The notes: generated by a model not told the origin, from the sequence alone. A DNA stretch of 64,000 nt from an uncultured Alphaproteobacteria bacterium (GCA_934277435.1 CAKQUE010000004.1:24183-88182), one strand, 5' to 3'; shown: positions 24,360 through 32,341, counted from the stretch's first letter. Made by a program: numbers and translations.

Positions 24360-25323
24360 AAGTGAGATGATTGGTTTTGGTCATTACCTTCCAAACAAGG
24401 TTTTGACTAATGATGATTTGTCAAAAATGGTGGAAACAAATGATGAGTGGATTAGAACCCGTACCGGTATCGTCAGCCGTCATATTGTTGAAGATGAAAC
24501 AACATCTGTGATTGCTGGAAATGCGGTGGCAAATGCGATTAAAGACGCTGGCTTGCAGCCGTCTGATGTCGATTTGTTGATTTTGGCCTCTATCACTCCT
24601 GATAATACAACACCGTCTACAGCGACTAAAATTGCTGCTAATTTAGGTTTTCGCGCAGGTGTGCCTGCTTTTGATATTTCAGCTGCTTGCTCTGGTTTTG
24701 TATATGCGCTGACTTTGGCCGATAATATGATTCGTTTAGGTCAAGTTAAAACCGCGGTGGTTGCCGGAGCTGAATGCTTGTCCAAAATTGTGGATTGGAC
24801 CGATCGTAACACCTGCGTTTTATTCGGCGATGGTGCCGGAGCAGTTGTGTTACGCGCTAAAGAAAGCGATGGAACAAGCGCCGATACCGGAGTTTTGAGT
24901 ACTTGTATTTATTCTGATGGCAGTCAATATGACAGCTTAAAAACAAGCGGCGGCCCGTCTACTACACAATCCAGTGGTTTTGTGACCATGAATGGTAAAG
25001 AAGTTTTCAAACACGCTGTGGTTTGCTTGTCAGAAGCAGCAGAAACGGCTATGAAAAATGCTGGTGTGACTAAAGATGAAATCAGCTGGTTGATTCCGCA
25101 CCAAGCAAATATCCGTATTGTTGACAGCGTTGGTGAGCGTTTAGGCGTGCCGGCTGAAAAAGTGATTGTGTCATTGGATCATCATGGCAATACTTCAGCA
25201 GCTTCTATTCCGTTAGCTTTATCAGAAAATCATATTTCCGGTCGTTTGAAAAAAGGCGATTTGGTTGTTTTAACCGCCATGGGCGCAGGATTTACCTGGG
25301 GTGGGGCTGTTGTCCGTTTATAG
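24349..25323 (+). CDS. fabH: 3-oxoacyl-ACP synthase III (KAS III)
   Basis: A 324-residue condensing enzyme that starts fatty acid synthesis from acetyl-CoA and malonyl-ACP. The Cys of DISAACSGFVYAL, the His in IPHQANIRI and the Asn in HGNTSAASIP form the catalytic triad. The start ATG 24349, overlapping the plsX stop, gives the usual MxxR-GxGxYLP beginning; the longer frame to 24322 runs inside plsX. A 103-bp palindromic element starts nine bases after its stop. Confidence 0.96.
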   Translation: MLIRSEMIGFGHYLPNKVLTNDDLSKMVETNDEWIRTRTGIVSRHIVEDETTSVIAGNAVANAIKDAGLQPSDVDLLILASITPDNTTPSTATKIAANLGFRAGVPAFDISAACSGFVYALTLADNMIRLGQVKTAVVAGAECLSKIVDWTDRNTCVLFGDGAGAVVLRAKESDGTSADTGVLSTCIYSDGSQYDSLKTSGGPSTTQSSGFVTMNGKEVFKHAVVCLSEAAETAMKNAGVTKDEISWLIPHQANIRIVDSVGERLGVPAEKVIVSLDHHGNTSAASIPLALSENHISGRLKKGDLVVLTAMGAGFTWGGAVVRL

Positions 25324-25331
25324 AGATTAGG

Positions 25332-25434
25332 GAAACTCGTCTAATGGCTTTCTGCTTGTAAGATTTTTTCTTATGTACTAGTTTGTACACCGCGAAAAAA
25401 TCTTACTTCGCATTAAGCTCATTATCCGAGTTTC
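25332..25434. repeat. Palindromic 3'-end element, copy 2
   Basis: A 103-bp element with ends GAAACTCG/CGAGTTTC and an internal perfect 13-bp inverted pair GTAAGATTTTTTC/GAAAAAATCTTAC around a GTACTAGTTTGTAC core. As read here it is identical over all 103 bases to the copy after thyA (31267-31369). It could fold into one long hairpin after fabH. Confidence 0.85.
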
Positions 25435-25446
25435 TGAGAGTTAGTG

Positions 25447-25476
25447 CCGGTTGCAACAATAAGCAGCCGGTTTTTC
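25447..25476 (+). terminator. Repeat-borne terminator hairpin after fabH
   Basis: CCGGTTGC/GCAGCCGG stem, eight-base loop, then TTTTTCTT. Probably ends the DUF177-rpmF-plsX-fabH transcript. Confidence 0.8.
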
Positions 25477-25484
25477 TTATTACT

Positions 25485-25665
25485 TTCGTTGTCATACTTG
25501 GGTGGCACACCCCACAGGATGTGCCAATCCCGAGTATCCATAACGCCATTGCGGCAGCAATGTCAATATGTGTTGCCTAGGGCAACAAGGTCATGGATTC
25601 TCCAGTCTGCCTCAGCCTATAAAGCGGCATGAGGCGCTGAAGAATGACGTCGAGAGTGGAGGCGG
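25485..25665. repeat. Interspersed repeat family B, copy 1
   Basis: About 180 bp homologous to 40320-40500. It contains TGGCACA/TGTGCCA and TACTTGGG/CCCGAGTA palindromes and the block CCAGTCTGCCTC...GAGGCG. In both places it follows directly after a palindromic element plus the CCGGTTGC hairpin, so the modules travel or accumulate together. It carries no gene. Confidence 0.75.
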
Positions 25666-25705
25666 AAAAGAGTGTTGGTTGTATTAAAGCAGCTGGTTTT
25701 CTTAT

Positions 25706-25876
25706 GCACTCATTCGCAAGGCTCACCGGCGTCCTAAAGTCCGCCTTTCGTTTGTGGTCGAACTCTTCTCCCAGAGTTCGGCTAGCTGGTAGAGGGGAAA
25801 AGTTTGGAGTGAAACAACAAAAAAGCCTTGGGTTACCAAGGCTTTTTGAACAACAATTGGCGGAGAGGCAGAGATT
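25706..25876. repeat. 171-bp direct repeat with tRNA-Ser 3' end, copy 1
   Basis: Near-identical to 25896-26066, exactly 190 bp apart. It contains a terminator hairpin (25821-25847) and ends with the last 19 or so bases of tRNA-Ser, but not the rest of the tRNA. Confidence 0.85.
25821..25847. terminator. Bidirectional terminator in direct repeat copy 1
   Basis: AAAAGCCTTGG/CCAAGGCTTTT stem with four-base loop and flanking A and T runs. Confidence 0.7.
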
Positions 25877-25895
25877 GGCTCCGCCGCCACTGCAC

Positions 25896-26066
25896 TCACT
25901 CATTCGCAGAGCTCACCGGCGTCCTAAAGTCCGCCTTTCGTTTGTGGTCGAACTCTTCTCCCAGAGTTCGGCTAGCTGGTAGAGGGGAAAAGTTTGGAGT
26001 GAAACAACAAAAAAGCCTTGGGTTACCAAGGCTTTTTGAACAACAATTGGCGGAGAGGCAGAGATT
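25896..26066. repeat. 171-bp direct repeat with tRNA-Ser 3' end, copy 2
   Basis: Copy attached to the intact tRNA-Ser. Compared with copy 1 only a few bases differ near the left end. Confidence 0.85.
26011..26037 (-). terminator. Terminator of tRNA-Ser
   Basis: Same 11-bp hairpin as at 25821, located 11 bases past the tRNA 3' end with a T-run on the minus strand. Confidence 0.8.
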
Positions 26067-26137
26067 CGAACTCTGGGAGGACTCGCATCCTCGACGGTTT
26101 TCAAGACCGCTGCATTAAACCGCTCTGCCACCTCTCC
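26048..26137 (-). tRNA. tRNA-Ser (anticodon TGA)
   Basis: A 90-base class II tRNA with encoded CCA. Acceptor GGAGAGG pairs with CCTCTCC; anticodon loop CTTGAAA gives TGA; a long variable arm GAGGATGCGAGTCCTC is present; T arm GTTCGAATC. Confidence 0.95.
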
Positions 26138-26414
26138 AGTATCTGCATCGTTTCTATTTTTTTACACCGTTGCGTGGTTTTTGTAAAAATCTAAAAACAC
26201 AGCGTGGCAAATACGAAAAGACTCTTGCCATATATTTGTAAAAAAGTCAAGAACTATTTTAGTCATTTATCCACAAAAAATAAAAAAAATTTATATTAAT
26301 TTTTGTGCGTCTGTAAAAAAGTGTTTTTTTATAAAATATTTGACAAAATTTTTGGATAAGATATAATGACGGTACAATGTTTATTTTTATGTTTCTTTTT
26401 AAATTCTTACTATT

Positions 26415-27320
26415 ATGAAAAGGTATCGTTTACGTTTAGATGAATATACAATTTCCGCAAAGGATAGTTGTTTATTGACCACGCTTCAAGAAGCTGAACT
26501 TGCTTTTTTGCAAGAGGGAATTTGGGGTAAGGTTATGCTTGTGCAGGCTTTTAAATTTGTTACAGATGTAACTCATTGTAACAATCACAATTATGCTGTT
26601 GGCATTGTCAAATATTTGTGGTTTTGTTACAGTAACGACGGTGAATCTGCATTTCTTCCGTTGTTTTATGAGGATAGTGATTGGAACAAAATTGAGTATG
26701 ATGCGTTTCAACCTGTTGTTTCTACAACTTATATCTATAGAAATCAGCAGCTTTGTGTTATATCTGTTGATAATAAAAAGCGTATAAATGTTAGGCAGTT
26801 AACCTTGTACTATAGCCAAGAGCTTGTTGAAATTTTGTGTAATAATCAAGGTGTTAAGTTCAAGCAAATTTGGTTGGAACGTTTGTTTACCTTTTACGAC
26901 GGAAAAGAAGTCGGCATTAGCTGGGTTATTTTGTATGATGAGGCTGATGAAAAAGGTGAACTTGTGGAAAAAACAATGTTTTTGCCGGTTAACGTATTTG
27001 AGGGGCAAAAATTGTATGACATCGGTTTGGATAATATAGAATCATACCCAATTGATATTGGAGATTCTATGGAGATTTCCGGAGTTTTATATAATCTGGA
27101 AAAGGCTGATGACGGTAAATATATTTTGGTCAAGAACAATTTGCAGATTTCCGGCAAAAAAGTATCACAGGCAAAGCAATATAAAGAACTCTGTTCCAAA
27201 ATTGTGTTTGAAAATCCTGATGAAAAAACGGGTGTCAGACTTGTTCCAAATTATGATTTGCCAAAAAATAAAAATAAGGGCAAAACCGTGATTGTTTCGA
27301 TAAAAAAAGACAAGGATTAA
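26415..27320 (+). CDS. Orphan protein, paralogue of the next gene
   Basis: A 301-residue protein starting MKRYRLRLDEYTISAKDSCL, without signal peptide or membrane segment. I do not recognise the family. The middle (about 110-215) aligns by eye with residues 105-205 of the next protein: an LCVISVDNKKRINVRQLTLYYSQELV-type strand-helix pair, then IWLERLFTFYDGKEVGISW followed by a FLPV segment. The C-terminus is Lys-rich. The two genes are tandem and 42 bases apart. Upstream DNA is very AT-rich, which with the lack of known homologues suggests a lineage-specific family. Confidence 0.7.
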   Translation: MKRYRLRLDEYTISAKDSCLLTTLQEAELAFLQEGIWGKVMLVQAFKFVTDVTHCNNHNYAVGIVKYLWFCYSNDGESAFLPLFYEDSDWNKIEYDAFQPVVSTTYIYRNQQLCVISVDNKKRINVRQLTLYYSQELVEILCNNQGVKFKQIWLERLFTFYDGKEVGISWVILYDEADEKGELVEKTMFLPVNVFEGQKLYDIGLDNIESYPIDIGDSMEISGVLYNLEKADDGKYILVKNNLQISGKKVSQAKQYKELCSKIVFENPDEKTGVRLVPNYDLPKNKNKGKTVIVSIKKDKD

Positions 27321-27362
27321 CTTCGTCTTTAAAATTGAAACAATTGAGGCGATGTCTACAAT

Positions 27363-28085
27363 GTGGACTTACTTAATTATTTTCTTGCTATGGGAAAGAT
27401 GAGTATTTTACAGTGCAGCATTCAGGCTGATGCTAGCTGTGTGGTATTTTGTCGGAGTCAAGCTAATTTGCTTTTAAGGAATATCAACCCTAAATATGAG
27501 GCATCGTTGCTAAAAGTTTATGACGGCGAAGGTGAGGTGTATTTTGTTTGGGCAGATGTTAATCCTCAAAATGATGAAACTGCGTTTATAGCGGTTTTTG
27601 CAAATGAAGATGGTATTATTCCGGCAATAGAAGATGCAAAGCCAATTAAAGTTGGCGAAGCGTTTAACCATGAGGATAATTATTACATTTTGACACAGAA
27701 TATGTCTGATGATTTGGTTATCCGCCGATTGAGCTTTTTGAGCGATGAAAAAATGGTTCGGCAAATTTTGGCTGATGACGTGGATTTCAAAGATATTGAG
27801 AGCATCTCTTTATCTAAACTCTTTGCCATAGGTCAAGGCAAACAGTTTTTAACTCTGTCTTGGGCAATAGCTTGCAGTGACGGCAGTATAACCTATTTGC
27901 CGATTTTGGATAAAGACTGGACGCTTTTTGATAAATATTGCATTGGTTCATTGTTAAAAGAGCCTGCAAAATCGTGTTTGCCGATTAAAATGCATGACAA
28001 GTACTATACGCCAGTGTGTGACGTGCATGGCAAATGGCACATTGAATGTGGCAAAGAATTGAAATTGATGCCGATGCATCGGTAA
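27363..28085 (+). CDS. Orphan protein, paralogue of the previous gene
   Basis: A 240-residue soluble protein; the start is uncertain (GTG 27363, or ATG 27390 or 27399, none with a convincing ribosome site). It shares its central layout with the preceding gene, including SISLSKLFAIGQGKQFLTLSW followed by ITYLPIL. It lacks the first protein's N-terminal and Lys-rich C-terminal parts. I do not recognise the family and propose no function. Confidence 0.65.
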   Translation: MDLLNYFLAMGKMSILQCSIQADASCVVFCRSQANLLLRNINPKYEASLLKVYDGEGEVYFVWADVNPQNDETAFIAVFANEDGIIPAIEDAKPIKVGEAFNHEDNYYILTQNMSDDLVIRRLSFLSDEKMVRQILADDVDFKDIESISLSKLFAIGQGKQFLTLSWAIACSDGSITYLPILDKDWTLFDKYCIGSLLKEPAKSCLPIKMHDKYYTPVCDVHGKWHIECGKELKLMPMHR

Positions 28086-28098
28086 ATATAAAAAATAA

Positions 28099-28132
28099 GC
28101 AGCGGAGATGGAATACTCTTCGCTGTTTTTTT
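28099..28132 (+). terminator. Terminator after the orphan pair
   Basis: CAGCGGAG/CTCTTCGCTG imperfect stem followed by seven T residues, 14 bases past the stop. Confidence 0.65.
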
Positions 28133-28166
28133 ATGGAAATAAAGTGGCGTTTTTTGTAAATTGTAC

Positions 28167-28195
28167 TTGATTTAAAATAAAATTCAGACTATATT
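28167..28195 (+). promoter_or_regulatory. Predicted sigma-70-type promoter of greA
   Basis: TTGATT (28167-28172), 17-base spacer, TATATT (28190-28195), about 120 bases before greA. Transcription from here gives a leader containing the hairpin at 28220-28243. Confidence 0.5.
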
Positions 28196-28219
28196 ATAAA
28201 CAACATTAAAGAGAAACGG

Positions 28220-28254
28220 CTGTGAAATAGAAATATTTCGCAGTCTGATTTTTT
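28220..28254 (+). promoter_or_regulatory. greA leader hairpin with downstream T-run
   Basis: CTGTGAAATA/TATTTCGCAG 10-bp stem with GAAA loop, followed after five bases by TTTTTT. It looks like an early intrinsic terminator or attenuator in the greA 5' leader. Confidence 0.55.
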
Positions 28255-28316
28255 AACGTTTTTAAAAAGGGATTTTTAAAACGAGAGTTGTTTATTTTGA
28301 CTAGAGGAGGAAAAAA

Positions 28317-28790
28317 ATGGATAAATTCCCATTGACCAAACTTGGTTATGAAATGCTGGAACAAGAGTTGAAAAACCGCAAAGGCGTAGAACGTCCAAAT
28401 ATTATTGCCGAAATTGCCGAAGCTCGCGCTAAAGGTGATTTGTCGGAAAACGCCGAATATTCCGCCGCTAAAGAAAAACAAAGCTTTAACGAAGGCCGTA
28501 TTCAAGAGTTGGAAGCTGTTATCAGCCGCGCTCAGGTTATTGATCCGGCCAAAATGAGCGGTGACATTGTGCGTTTTGGTGCAACCGTTTTGGTGGCAAA
28601 CACCGATACTGATGAAGAAAATGAATATCAAATTGTGGGTGACTATGAAGCTGATATTGAAAAAAATAAAATTTCTTTGTCTTCTCCGCTTGCTCGCGCT
28701 TTGATTGGTAAAGAAATCGGAGATATTGCCGAGTATTTGGCTCCGAGCGGCAAAAAATCGTATGAAATTATAGAAGTTAAATGGCTCTAA
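28317..28790 (+). CDS. greA: Transcription elongation factor GreA
   Basis: A 157-residue factor that stimulates RNA cleavage by backtracked RNA polymerase. The N-terminal coiled coil carries the acidic tip in EARAKGDLSENAEYSAAKE; the C-terminal FKBP-like domain has FGATV and SPLARALIGKEIGD. Strong AGAGGAGG ribosome site. Normal length. Confidence 0.96.
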   Translation: MDKFPLTKLGYEMLEQELKNRKGVERPNIIAEIAEARAKGDLSENAEYSAAKEKQSFNEGRIQELEAVISRAQVIDPAKMSGDIVRFGATVLVANTDTDEENEYQIVGDYEADIEKNKISLSSPLARALIGKEIGDIAEYLAPSGKKSYEIIEVKWL

Positions 28791-28873
28791 GTCCTTTAAA
28801 CTTTTTGCAAAGCTCATATATAAAGTCCAAGAGTTTACGCTTTTGGATTTTATTTTTTGCAAAGGAAAAAATT

Positions 28874-29110
28874 ATGACTAAAGAAAGATGTTTTTATGAT
28901 TATGAAAATAAATGCGATTGTTCGGAAGACGATAAATGCGGCTGCACTTATCCGAACAATATGAAGCACAATGTGACTTGCGAGCCGAAACAGCCGTCTA
29001 TGGCAGATTTTGAGCATATGCCGCATGAAATCAGCTTGAAAAAAGGCGTAAAATTGGAGCCGCCTGATTTCCATTGGAACGAGGAACCGCAGTCGTTTGA
29101 CGCTGACTAA
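28874..29110 (+). CDS. Small cysteine-rich hypothetical protein
   Basis: A 78-residue protein from ATG 28874 (AAGGAAAAAATT ribosome site); the longer frame to 28781 overlaps greA and lacks a ribosome site. Residues 5-20 hold a cluster of four cysteines (C-DCSEDDKCGC) and a fifth and sixth lie at about 6 and 33, suggesting metal or Fe-S binding. I do not recognise the family. It lies between greA and the phosphomannomutase-like gene on the same strand. Confidence 0.65.
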   Translation: MTKERCFYDYENKCDCSEDDKCGCTYPNNMKHNVTCEPKQPSMADFEHMPHEISLKKGVKLEPPDFHWNEEPQSFDAD

Positions 29111-29188
29111 AATATTGTTAGCTCTTTGCGGAAAAAACTTTATCATTTTTTCTGTCCGTTTATACTCTTATAGCAAAAGGATAGAAAA

Positions 29189-29914
29189 ATGACGATTTAT
29201 GTTTTTGATTTAGATGGGACGCTTACACCACCCAGATTGCCGATGCAGCCGGATTTTACGGCCAAATTTTTGCCATGGTTGAACACGCATACGGCTTTTA
29301 TTGCCACCGGCTCGAATTTAGCCAAAGTTTCGGAACAAATAGATGCGCTAACATTAAATGCGTTTAGCGGAATCTATTGTTCTATGGGCAATGAATTTTG
29401 GCGCGGCGGTAAATATTTTTATCAAAATACCTTTACGCCTGATACGCATTTGATGGCCAAATTAGAAGAATTTAGGCAAAATACCGCTTATCCCTATACT
29501 TTATATCCAAACTATATTGAGCTGCGTGCCGGAATGTTGAATTTCAGCGTTTTGGGGCGCGATTGTCCGTATGAAGAACGTTTGCGTTATCAAAAATGGG
29601 ATGCAGAGCATCATGAACGCCAACAAATAAAAAAAGCGCTGGAACAAGAATTTCCGAAATATGAATTGTCGGTCGGAGGCTCTATTTCCATAGATATCAA
29701 TCCTTGCGGCTGCAGTAAAGCGCAAATAGCAGATAAACTGCGGCAAAGTTATCCCAAGGAAAAAATAGTTTTCTTTGGCGACCGTACGATGAAAGGCGGT
29801 AATGACTATGAGCTGGCAGAAGCATTGCGCCGGCTGCCGAATACAAAAATTGTGCAGGTTAACGGACCTGAAGATGTTTTAACCTCATTGCATTTGGAAG
29901 AAAAAAATGACTAA
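29189..29914 (+). CDS. Eukaryotic-type phosphomannomutase-like HAD protein
   Basis: A 241-residue HAD-superfamily protein. It has the nucleophile/acid pair in FDLDGT (Asp7, Asp9), a C2b-type cap with the PMM2-like stretch ELRAGMLNFSVLGRDCPYEER, then VGGSISIDINP and VFFGDRTMKGGNDYE, which line up closely with animal and fungal PMM. The family converts mannose-6-phosphate to mannose-1-phosphate; bacterial PMMs normally are of the unrelated ManB/AlgC family. The gene overlaps folA by eight bases. It could instead be a general HAD-IIB sugar phosphatase. Confidence 0.82.
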   Translation: MTIYVFDLDGTLTPPRLPMQPDFTAKFLPWLNTHTAFIATGSNLAKVSEQIDALTLNAFSGIYCSMGNEFWRGGKYFYQNTFTPDTHLMAKLEEFRQNTAYPYTLYPNYIELRAGMLNFSVLGRDCPYEERLRYQKWDAEHHERQQIKKALEQEFPKYELSVGGSISIDINPCGCSKAQIADKLRQSYPKEKIVFFGDRTMKGGNDYELAEALRRLPNTKIVQVNGPEDVLTSLHLEEKND

Positions 29915-30479
29915 AGTGGCAATTTGGTGTCGTCACGAAGGCGACAATATAATTGGTGTCGGGGCGGATATTCCATGGTGTGTGCCGTCGGATAGCAAGC
30001 ATTTTCGCAATATCACAAAAGGACAAACATTGGTGGTTGGCAAAAAAACTTATGAGAGTTTTCCGAATCGAACTTTGCCGAATCGAAAATTTTTGGTTGT
30101 GACGAGGCAAACCGATTATGAAGTTTCTGATGTGAAAAATCATCGGGTTATTTCGGATATTAAAATGTTGAAAGACTATCCCGAAGATTTGTATATTTCC
30201 GGCGGTGCGGCGATTTATGATGCTTTTTTTGCCGATTCGGCGTTGCGTCCGGAAATTGTGGTGGATTGTGTTTATCACGGTGATTTGCTAAGCGGATTGT
30301 CCGGCGAGCCGGTTTCGGTTGATAAAAGCGTGGCGGTTATGGAACAAAAGTATAAACCGCTGCCGTTCCATTTTGAATTGGATAATGTGACCACTACAAT
30401 TTGGCTTTTGAAAGGCGCGTTTGTGGAACAATCTGTGGTCAAAAAAATTTTGCAATATTTAGAAACGGAGGGAAAATAA
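29907..30479 (+). CDS. folA: Dihydrofolate reductase, divergent
   Basis: A 190-residue DHFR, longer and more divergent than the usual 160. Recognisable are IGVGADIPWCVPSDSKHF (substrate-site region), GKKTYESFP, LPNRKFLVVTRQ and the NADPH-binding ISGGAAIYDAF. The usual Asp/Glu after PW is preserved in the VPSD stretch. It reduces dihydrofolate and is placed directly before thyA, which consumes the product, one base from its start. Confidence 0.85.
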   Translation: MTKVAIWCRHEGDNIIGVGADIPWCVPSDSKHFRNITKGQTLVVGKKTYESFPNRTLPNRKFLVVTRQTDYEVSDVKNHRVISDIKMLKDYPEDLYISGGAAIYDAFFADSALRPEIVVDCVYHGDLLSGLSGEPVSVDKSVAVMEQKYKPLPFHFELDNVTTTIWLLKGAFVEQSVVKKILQYLETEGK

Positions 30480-31265
30480 ATGCAACAATATTTAGATTTG
30501 CTGCGTGATGTTTTGGAAAACGGCGTGGATAAAATGGATAGAACCGGTGTGGGGACACGTTCGGTGTTTGGTCGGCAGATGCGTTTTGATTTGAACGAGG
30601 GCTTTCCGCTGATGACTACCAAGAAAATGCACCTGAAAAGCATTATTTATGAACTTTTATGGTTTTTAAAAGGCGATACCAACGTTAAATATCTGCAAGA
30701 AAACGGTGTGCGTATTTGGAACGAATGGGCGGACGAAAACGGCGATTTGGGGCCCGTTTACGGTTCTCAATGGCGCAACTGGAACGGCGAGGGCATAGAC
30801 CAAATTGCTGAAGTAATTGAAAAGCTGAAAAAAACACCAAATGACCGTCGTCTGATTGTTTCGGCATGGAATGTTGGTAAAATTGCGCAAATGCATTTGC
30901 CTCCGTGTCATATGATGTTTCAATTTTATGTGGCTAACAACAAACTCAGCTGTATGCTTTATCAGCGCAGTTGTGATATGTTTTTAGGCGTTCCGTTCAA
31001 TATTGCTTCATACGCTTTGTTGACGATGATGATTGCACAGGTTTGCGGCTATGAATTGGGTGAGTTTATCCACACATTGGGTGACACCCACATTTATCAT
31101 AACCATTTTGAACAAGTGCGTGAGCAGCTTTCGCGCAAGCCGTTAAAACTGCCAAAAATGAAAATAAATCCACTAGTTAAAGACATCAATGACTTTAAAT
31201 ATGAGGATTTTGAGTTACAAAATTATGAGAGTTATGGGGCTATTAAAGGGCAAGTCGCAGTATGA
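30480..31265 (+). CDS. thyA: Thymidylate synthase ThyA
   Basis: A 261-residue enzyme making dTMP from dUMP with methylene-THF. The catalytic Cys143 is in LPPCHMMFQFYV; also DRTGVGT, RSCDMFLGVPFNIASY and GDTHIYHNH. Length and motifs match E. coli ThyA. Final gene of the PMM-like-folA-thyA operon, with a palindromic repeat starting one base after the stop codon. Confidence 0.97.
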   Translation: MQQYLDLLRDVLENGVDKMDRTGVGTRSVFGRQMRFDLNEGFPLMTTKKMHLKSIIYELLWFLKGDTNVKYLQENGVRIWNEWADENGDLGPVYGSQWRNWNGEGIDQIAEVIEKLKKTPNDRRLIVSAWNVGKIAQMHLPPCHMMFQFYVANNKLSCMLYQRSCDMFLGVPFNIASYALLTMMIAQVCGYELGEFIHTLGDTHIYHNHFEQVREQLSRKPLKLPKMKINPLVKDINDFKYEDFELQNYESYGAIKGQVAV

Positions 31266-31266
31266 T

Positions 31267-31369
31267 GAAACTCGTCTAATGGCTTTCTGCTTGTAAGATT
31301 TTTTCTTATGTACTAGTTTGTACACCGCGAAAAAATCTTACTTCGCATTAAGCTCATTATCCGAGTTTC
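31267..31369. repeat. Palindromic 3'-end element, copy 3
   Basis: A 103-bp copy identical to that at 25332-25434, starting one base after the thyA stop. Confidence 0.85.
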
Positions 31370-31426
31370 TTAAGAGCTATGTGAGTTTTGCAGCAAAACT
31401 TTATGTTTGTGTTTTTAACGCCAGTC

Positions 31427-31449
31427 ATCCTAGGCCTTGTGCCTAGGAT
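31427..31449. repeat. CCTAGGC hairpin, left inverted copy
   Basis: ATCCTAGGC/GCCTAGGAT perfect 9-bp stem with a five-base loop. The flanking sequence is the reverse complement of the right-hand repeat array (31821-32037), so the GIY-YIG gene lies between inverted copies. Confidence 0.75.
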
Positions 31450-31511
31450 CTTGTATCAACAATGTATTGATTTAATAAAATAATCATCATAATCGTGTAG
31501 GTGTAAACAAG

Positions 31512-31802
31512 ATGAAGACAATGTATGTTTATATTTTAGCAACAAAAAAATATGGTCGCGTTTATTCAGGGGTAACCAATAACTTAATACGTCGCACCTA
31601 TGAGCATCAGCATGATTTGATTGAGGGACATACTAAAAAATATCATATTCATCGTTTAGTATATTATGAAATTTATGATGATCCATTGATAGCGATACAA
31701 CGAGAAAAAAGTATAAAAAGATATCCTAGGCAGTGGAAAATAAATTTAATAAATGGTTTTAATCCTGAGTGGAAAGATTTGTTTTCAGAAATATGTAAAT
31801 AA
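31512..31802 (+). CDS. GIY-YIG nuclease family protein (UPF0213-like)
   Basis: A 96-residue single-domain GIY-YIG protein. The motif is present as YVYILATKKYGRVYSGVTN, with the Arg in NLIRRTYEH, and a conserved Glu about residue 66 (REKSIKRYPRQWK). Such small proteins are common and frequently surrounded by repeats in alphaproteobacteria; their substrates are not established. It is flanked by inverted copies of the CCTAGGC repeat. Confidence 0.88.
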   Translation: MKTMYVYILATKKYGRVYSGVTNNLIRRTYEHQHDLIEGHTKKYHIHRLVYYEIYDDPLIAIQREKSIKRYPRQWKINLINGFNPEWKDLFSEICK

Positions 31803-31820
31803 GAGGTTTTGTTTATTTGG

Positions 31821-32037
31821 TTAGGAGTTTGTTGCCAGAAGATCCTAGGCACAAGGCCTGGGATGACTGGTGCTGGAAACGCAAAATTGTACCGATTTTA
31901 TTGCTAAGTTAGGAGTTTGTTGCCAGAAGATCCTAGGCACAAGGCCTAGGATGACTGGTGCTGGAAACGCAAAATTGTACCGGTTTTGTTTATTTGGTTA
32001 GGAGTTTGCAGCCAGAAGATCCTAGGCACAAGGCCTA
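31821..32037. repeat. 88-bp direct repeat array with CCTAGGC hairpins
   Basis: Two full and one partial unit of 88-89 bp, starting at 31821, 31909 and 31998. Each contains the ATCCTAGGC hairpin (the third has lost the right arm). No gene is seen here. The units are nearly identical. Confidence 0.8.
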
Positions 32038-32149
32038 AAACAACATTGTGAGATGAGGGGAATACCTCACACTATTACTTTAGATATAAGACTAAATTCT
32101 TCTTTACATTTCAAAATATTTTTGCTAACGTGATAATTGGATAGGCGAT

Positions 32150-32341
32150 AGTCTGTCTGGGGTGTGGAAACCTCATAAAAGAGTACCTTTGCGCAAGGGT
32201 AAAATTTGTGCATGCCTTCTAGTCTTATGGCTGGAAGGTAGCTAAATAAGCTATATGTAATGTATGGCTAATAAGCTACACTATTTTTCTTTTAGTAGTT
32301 TCCAACTTCCAGCTGCCTTATCGGTAGCTATTTTTGTATGT
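32150..32341 (+). ncRNA. Candidate structured leader upstream of the pilin-like gene
   Basis: The 330-base gap before the pilin gene has no convincing frame but several short hairpins: ACCTT-TGCGCA-AGGGT, CCTTC...GAAGG, TAGCT-AAAT-AAGCTA, and a last stem AGCTGCC/GGTAGCT followed by ATTTTT, which resembles an intrinsic terminator about 30 bases before the gene. CTGGAAG in the third hairpin can also pair with CTTCCAG next to the terminator. This is compatible with an attenuated leader or separate small RNA. Boundaries are approximate. Confidence 0.4.

Noticed and set aside
25857..25876. A second tRNA-Ser
   Set aside because: Only the last bases of the tRNA are present in the first direct repeat copy; the remaining arms are absent.
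25644..26118. Several frames across the direct repeats near tRNA-Ser
   Set aside because: They arise from repeated non-coding DNA and run across terminators and the tRNA; no ribosome sites.
31821..32037. Possible CRISPR array
   Set aside because: Units are 88-89 bp contiguous direct repeats with no unique spacers and no cas genes; they are a hairpin-bearing interspersed repeat.
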